Positions 53,870 to 55,261 of a DNA stretch of 55,261 nt are shown one piece after another. The stretch is from Anaeromyxobacter oryzisoli (lineage in GTDB: Bacteria; Myxococcota; Myxococcia; Myxococcales; Anaeromyxobacteraceae), in contig NZ_JALCZA010000030.1 in NCBI RefSeq assembly GCF_022690765.1, positions 1 through 55,261 of the forward strand, read 5' to 3'. Within the stretch, counting starts at the first letter, position 1. Each line of letters opens with the position of its first letter. The position numbers were made by a program, and so were the translations under genes. The notes beneath the pieces are model-generated. The model was not told the DNA's origin, ran no database searches, and saw only the letters and a list, made by a program, of their open reading frames with translations.

Positions 53870-53951
53870 CGTAGCGTGACGGTTCCAGGGGCAGCGGCGG
53901 CCCGACCTGACCGCCCTCCGCGCCCCTCGCGCCCGGTGGGCCGCCTCGCCG

Positions 53952-55229
53952 TCAGGGCTTTCGCTCCCCGGCGGCCGCGATGGCGCGGTCGAGCAGCTCG
54001 ATGGGGTGCGCCGCCTCGACGGTGGCGCCGCGCTCGGCGAGGTGCCGGCGGAGCTGGAGCGTGCAGCCGGGGTTCGCGCTCACCACGAGGCGCGCGCCGG
54101 TCGAGAGGACGTTCGCCGCCTTCCGGCGCCCGACCTCCGCCGCGCTCTCCGGCTCGACGAGGTTGTAGACGCCGGCCGAGCCGCAGCACTGATCGCCGTC
54201 CGGGACGTCGACGAGCTCGAGGCCGGGGATGGTCGCGAGCATCCGGCGCGGCTCGTCCACCACCCCCTGGGCGTGCGCGAGGTGGCAGGGGGCGTGGTAC
54301 GCGGCCCGGGCGGCCAGGGGCGCGCGCGGAGCGCGCGGCGTGAGGCCGGCCACCAGCTCGGTCACGTCCCGGACCTTCGCGGCGATCGCCCGGGCGCGCG
54401 GCGCGAACGCAGGATCCCCGGCGAAGAGGTGGCCGAGGTCCTTCAGGTGCGAGCCGCACCCGGCCGCGTTCACCACGAGCACGTCGAACTCCTCGCGCTC
54501 CAGCCGCTCGACCAGCGCGCGCGCCAGCCGGAGCGCCTCCCGCGTCCGGCCCGCGTGCACCGACAGCGCGCCGCAGCAGCCGAGCCCCGGCGGCGCGATG
54601 ACCTCCACGCCCTCCGCGGCGAGGACCCGCACCGTCGCGCCGTTCACGTTCGGGAAGAAGACGCGCTGCACGCAGCCGCAGAGGAGGGCCGCGCGGAGCC
54701 GGCGCTCGCCGCGCGGCGGGGTCCGCGCGGGCACCCGCGCAAGCGCCTCGCGGAGCGAGAGCGGCGGCGCGAGCGCCTCGAGGCGGGCGAGCCGGGGCGC
54801 GAGGCGGAGGAGCCCGAGCCGCCGGGCCAGTCGCGCGAGGCCGCTCGCCTGCCACGCCCAGAGCAGCACCGCCGCGGCCCGGAGGCGGCGCGGGTACGGG
54901 AACAGCGCGAACACCAGCCCGCGGAAGAGCCGCCCGCCGAGCGGGCGCCGGAGCCCGCGCTCGACCCGCTCGCGCGCGTCCTCGATCACGTGGTCGTAGC
55001 GCACCCCGGACGGGCAGACCGGGACGCAGCCCATGCACCCGAGGCACCGGTCGAAGTGCTCGGCGACCGCCGGCGTGAGCGCGACGCGCCCGTCGTCCAG
55101 GGCGCGGAAGAGGTCGATGCGCCCGCGCGGGGAGTCCATCTCCTCCTGCCAGCTCTGCCACGTCGGGCACGCCGGCAGGCAGAAGCCGCAGTGGATGCAG
55201 ACGTCCGCGGCGGCGCGCCCGCCGCCCAC
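53952..55229 (-). CDS. glcF: GlcF-type iron-sulfur oxidoreductase subunit, possibly 5'-partial
   Basis: This 425-residue protein has two 4Fe-4S clusters (CIHCGFCLPACP and CLGCMGCVPVCP) and two cysteine-rich CCG domains (PPGLGCCGALSVH and GDQCCGSAGVYN, each with an upstream partner such as LLCGCVQRVFFP or HAPCHLAHAQG). This is the layout of the glycolate oxidase iron-sulfur subunit and related heterodisulfide-reductase-like proteins. The GTG at 55229 leaves only 10 residues before the first cysteine, shorter than usual, and the frame stays open to the window end, so the true start may lie outside. A FAD-linked GlcD partner would be expected beyond the edge. Confidence 0.9.
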   Translation of the reverse strand: MGGGRAAADVCIHCGFCLPACPTWQSWQEEMDSPRGRIDLFRALDDGRVALTPAVAEHFDRCLGCMGCVPVCPSGVRYDHVIEDARERVERGLRRPLGGRLFRGLVFALFPYPRRLRAAAVLLWAWQASGLARLARRLGLLRLAPRLARLEALAPPLSLREALARVPARTPPRGERRLRAALLCGCVQRVFFPNVNGATVRVLAAEGVEVIAPPGLGCCGALSVHAGRTREALRLARALVERLEREEFDVLVVNAAGCGSHLKDLGHLFAGDPAFAPRARAIAAKVRDVTELVAGLTPRAPRAPLAARAAYHAPCHLAHAQGVVDEPRRMLATIPGLELVDVPDGDQCCGSAGVYNLVEPESAAEVGRRKAANVLSTGARLVVSANPGCTLQLRRHLAERGATVEAAHPIELLDRAIAAAGERKP

Positions 55230-55261
55230 GTCCCCCGGCCCGCCCTCGCGCGGGCCGCGCG

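Overview
The window looks like chromosomal DNA of a very GC-rich myxobacterium, most likely Anaeromyxobacter or a close relative. The reasons are the overall base composition with many GTG starts, a carD-carG pair whose CarD has a histone-H1-like tail (known from Anaeromyxobacter), a bacterial topoisomerase VI, and a multihaem cytochrome that mixes CxxCH and CxxxxCH motifs. I see no rRNA, tRNA, CRISPR array, transposase or integrase.

Left edge (1-2089): a LrgA/LrgB-type membrane pair diverges from a LysR-type regulator across a short gap that holds a perfect 7-2-7 palindrome, a likely operator. Region 2100-25470 is a large cell-surface glycan island. It has at least eleven predicted glycosyltransferase genes (families GT2, GT4-like, CgeB-like, GT87 and an integral-membrane GT-C type), two free-standing SAM methyltransferases, an 874-residue methyltransferase/repeat/glycosyltransferase fusion, two other large fusions, and an MsbA-type ABC exporter. 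A short 5' fragment of one glycosyltransferase, with a 74-bp exact repeat, shows past duplication here.

Region 25470-35800 is mixed: an HNH/DUF222-like protein with internal 17-residue repeats, a frameshifted HAD-like gene beside a zinc-ribbon protein, a DUF1015 protein, a 13-haem lipoprotein cytochrome followed by a strong terminator, a NYN/LOTUS protein, an array of six intergenic hairpins, and a membrane acyltransferase.

Region 35800-45800 is rich in nucleic-acid and redox functions: a PolB-like 3'-5' exonuclease, a 43-residue very basic protein, both subunits of topoisomerase VI, HtpX protease, a degenerate Nudix protein, YgfZ and QueG. It also holds a peroxiredoxin whose peroxidatic position is an in-frame UGA followed by a SECIS-like hairpin, so it is probably a selenoprotein.

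Right part (45800-55261): a stand-alone beta-class DNA methyltransferase, a CDP-alcohol phosphatidyltransferase, the coupled carD-carG pair followed at once by a membrane-anchored protein and a polytopic GT-C-like protein, a CBS-domain protein, a PD-(D/E)XK-like protein, and a GlcF-type iron-sulfur protein that may run off the right edge.

All calls come from reading the sequence and its translations; no database search was run.
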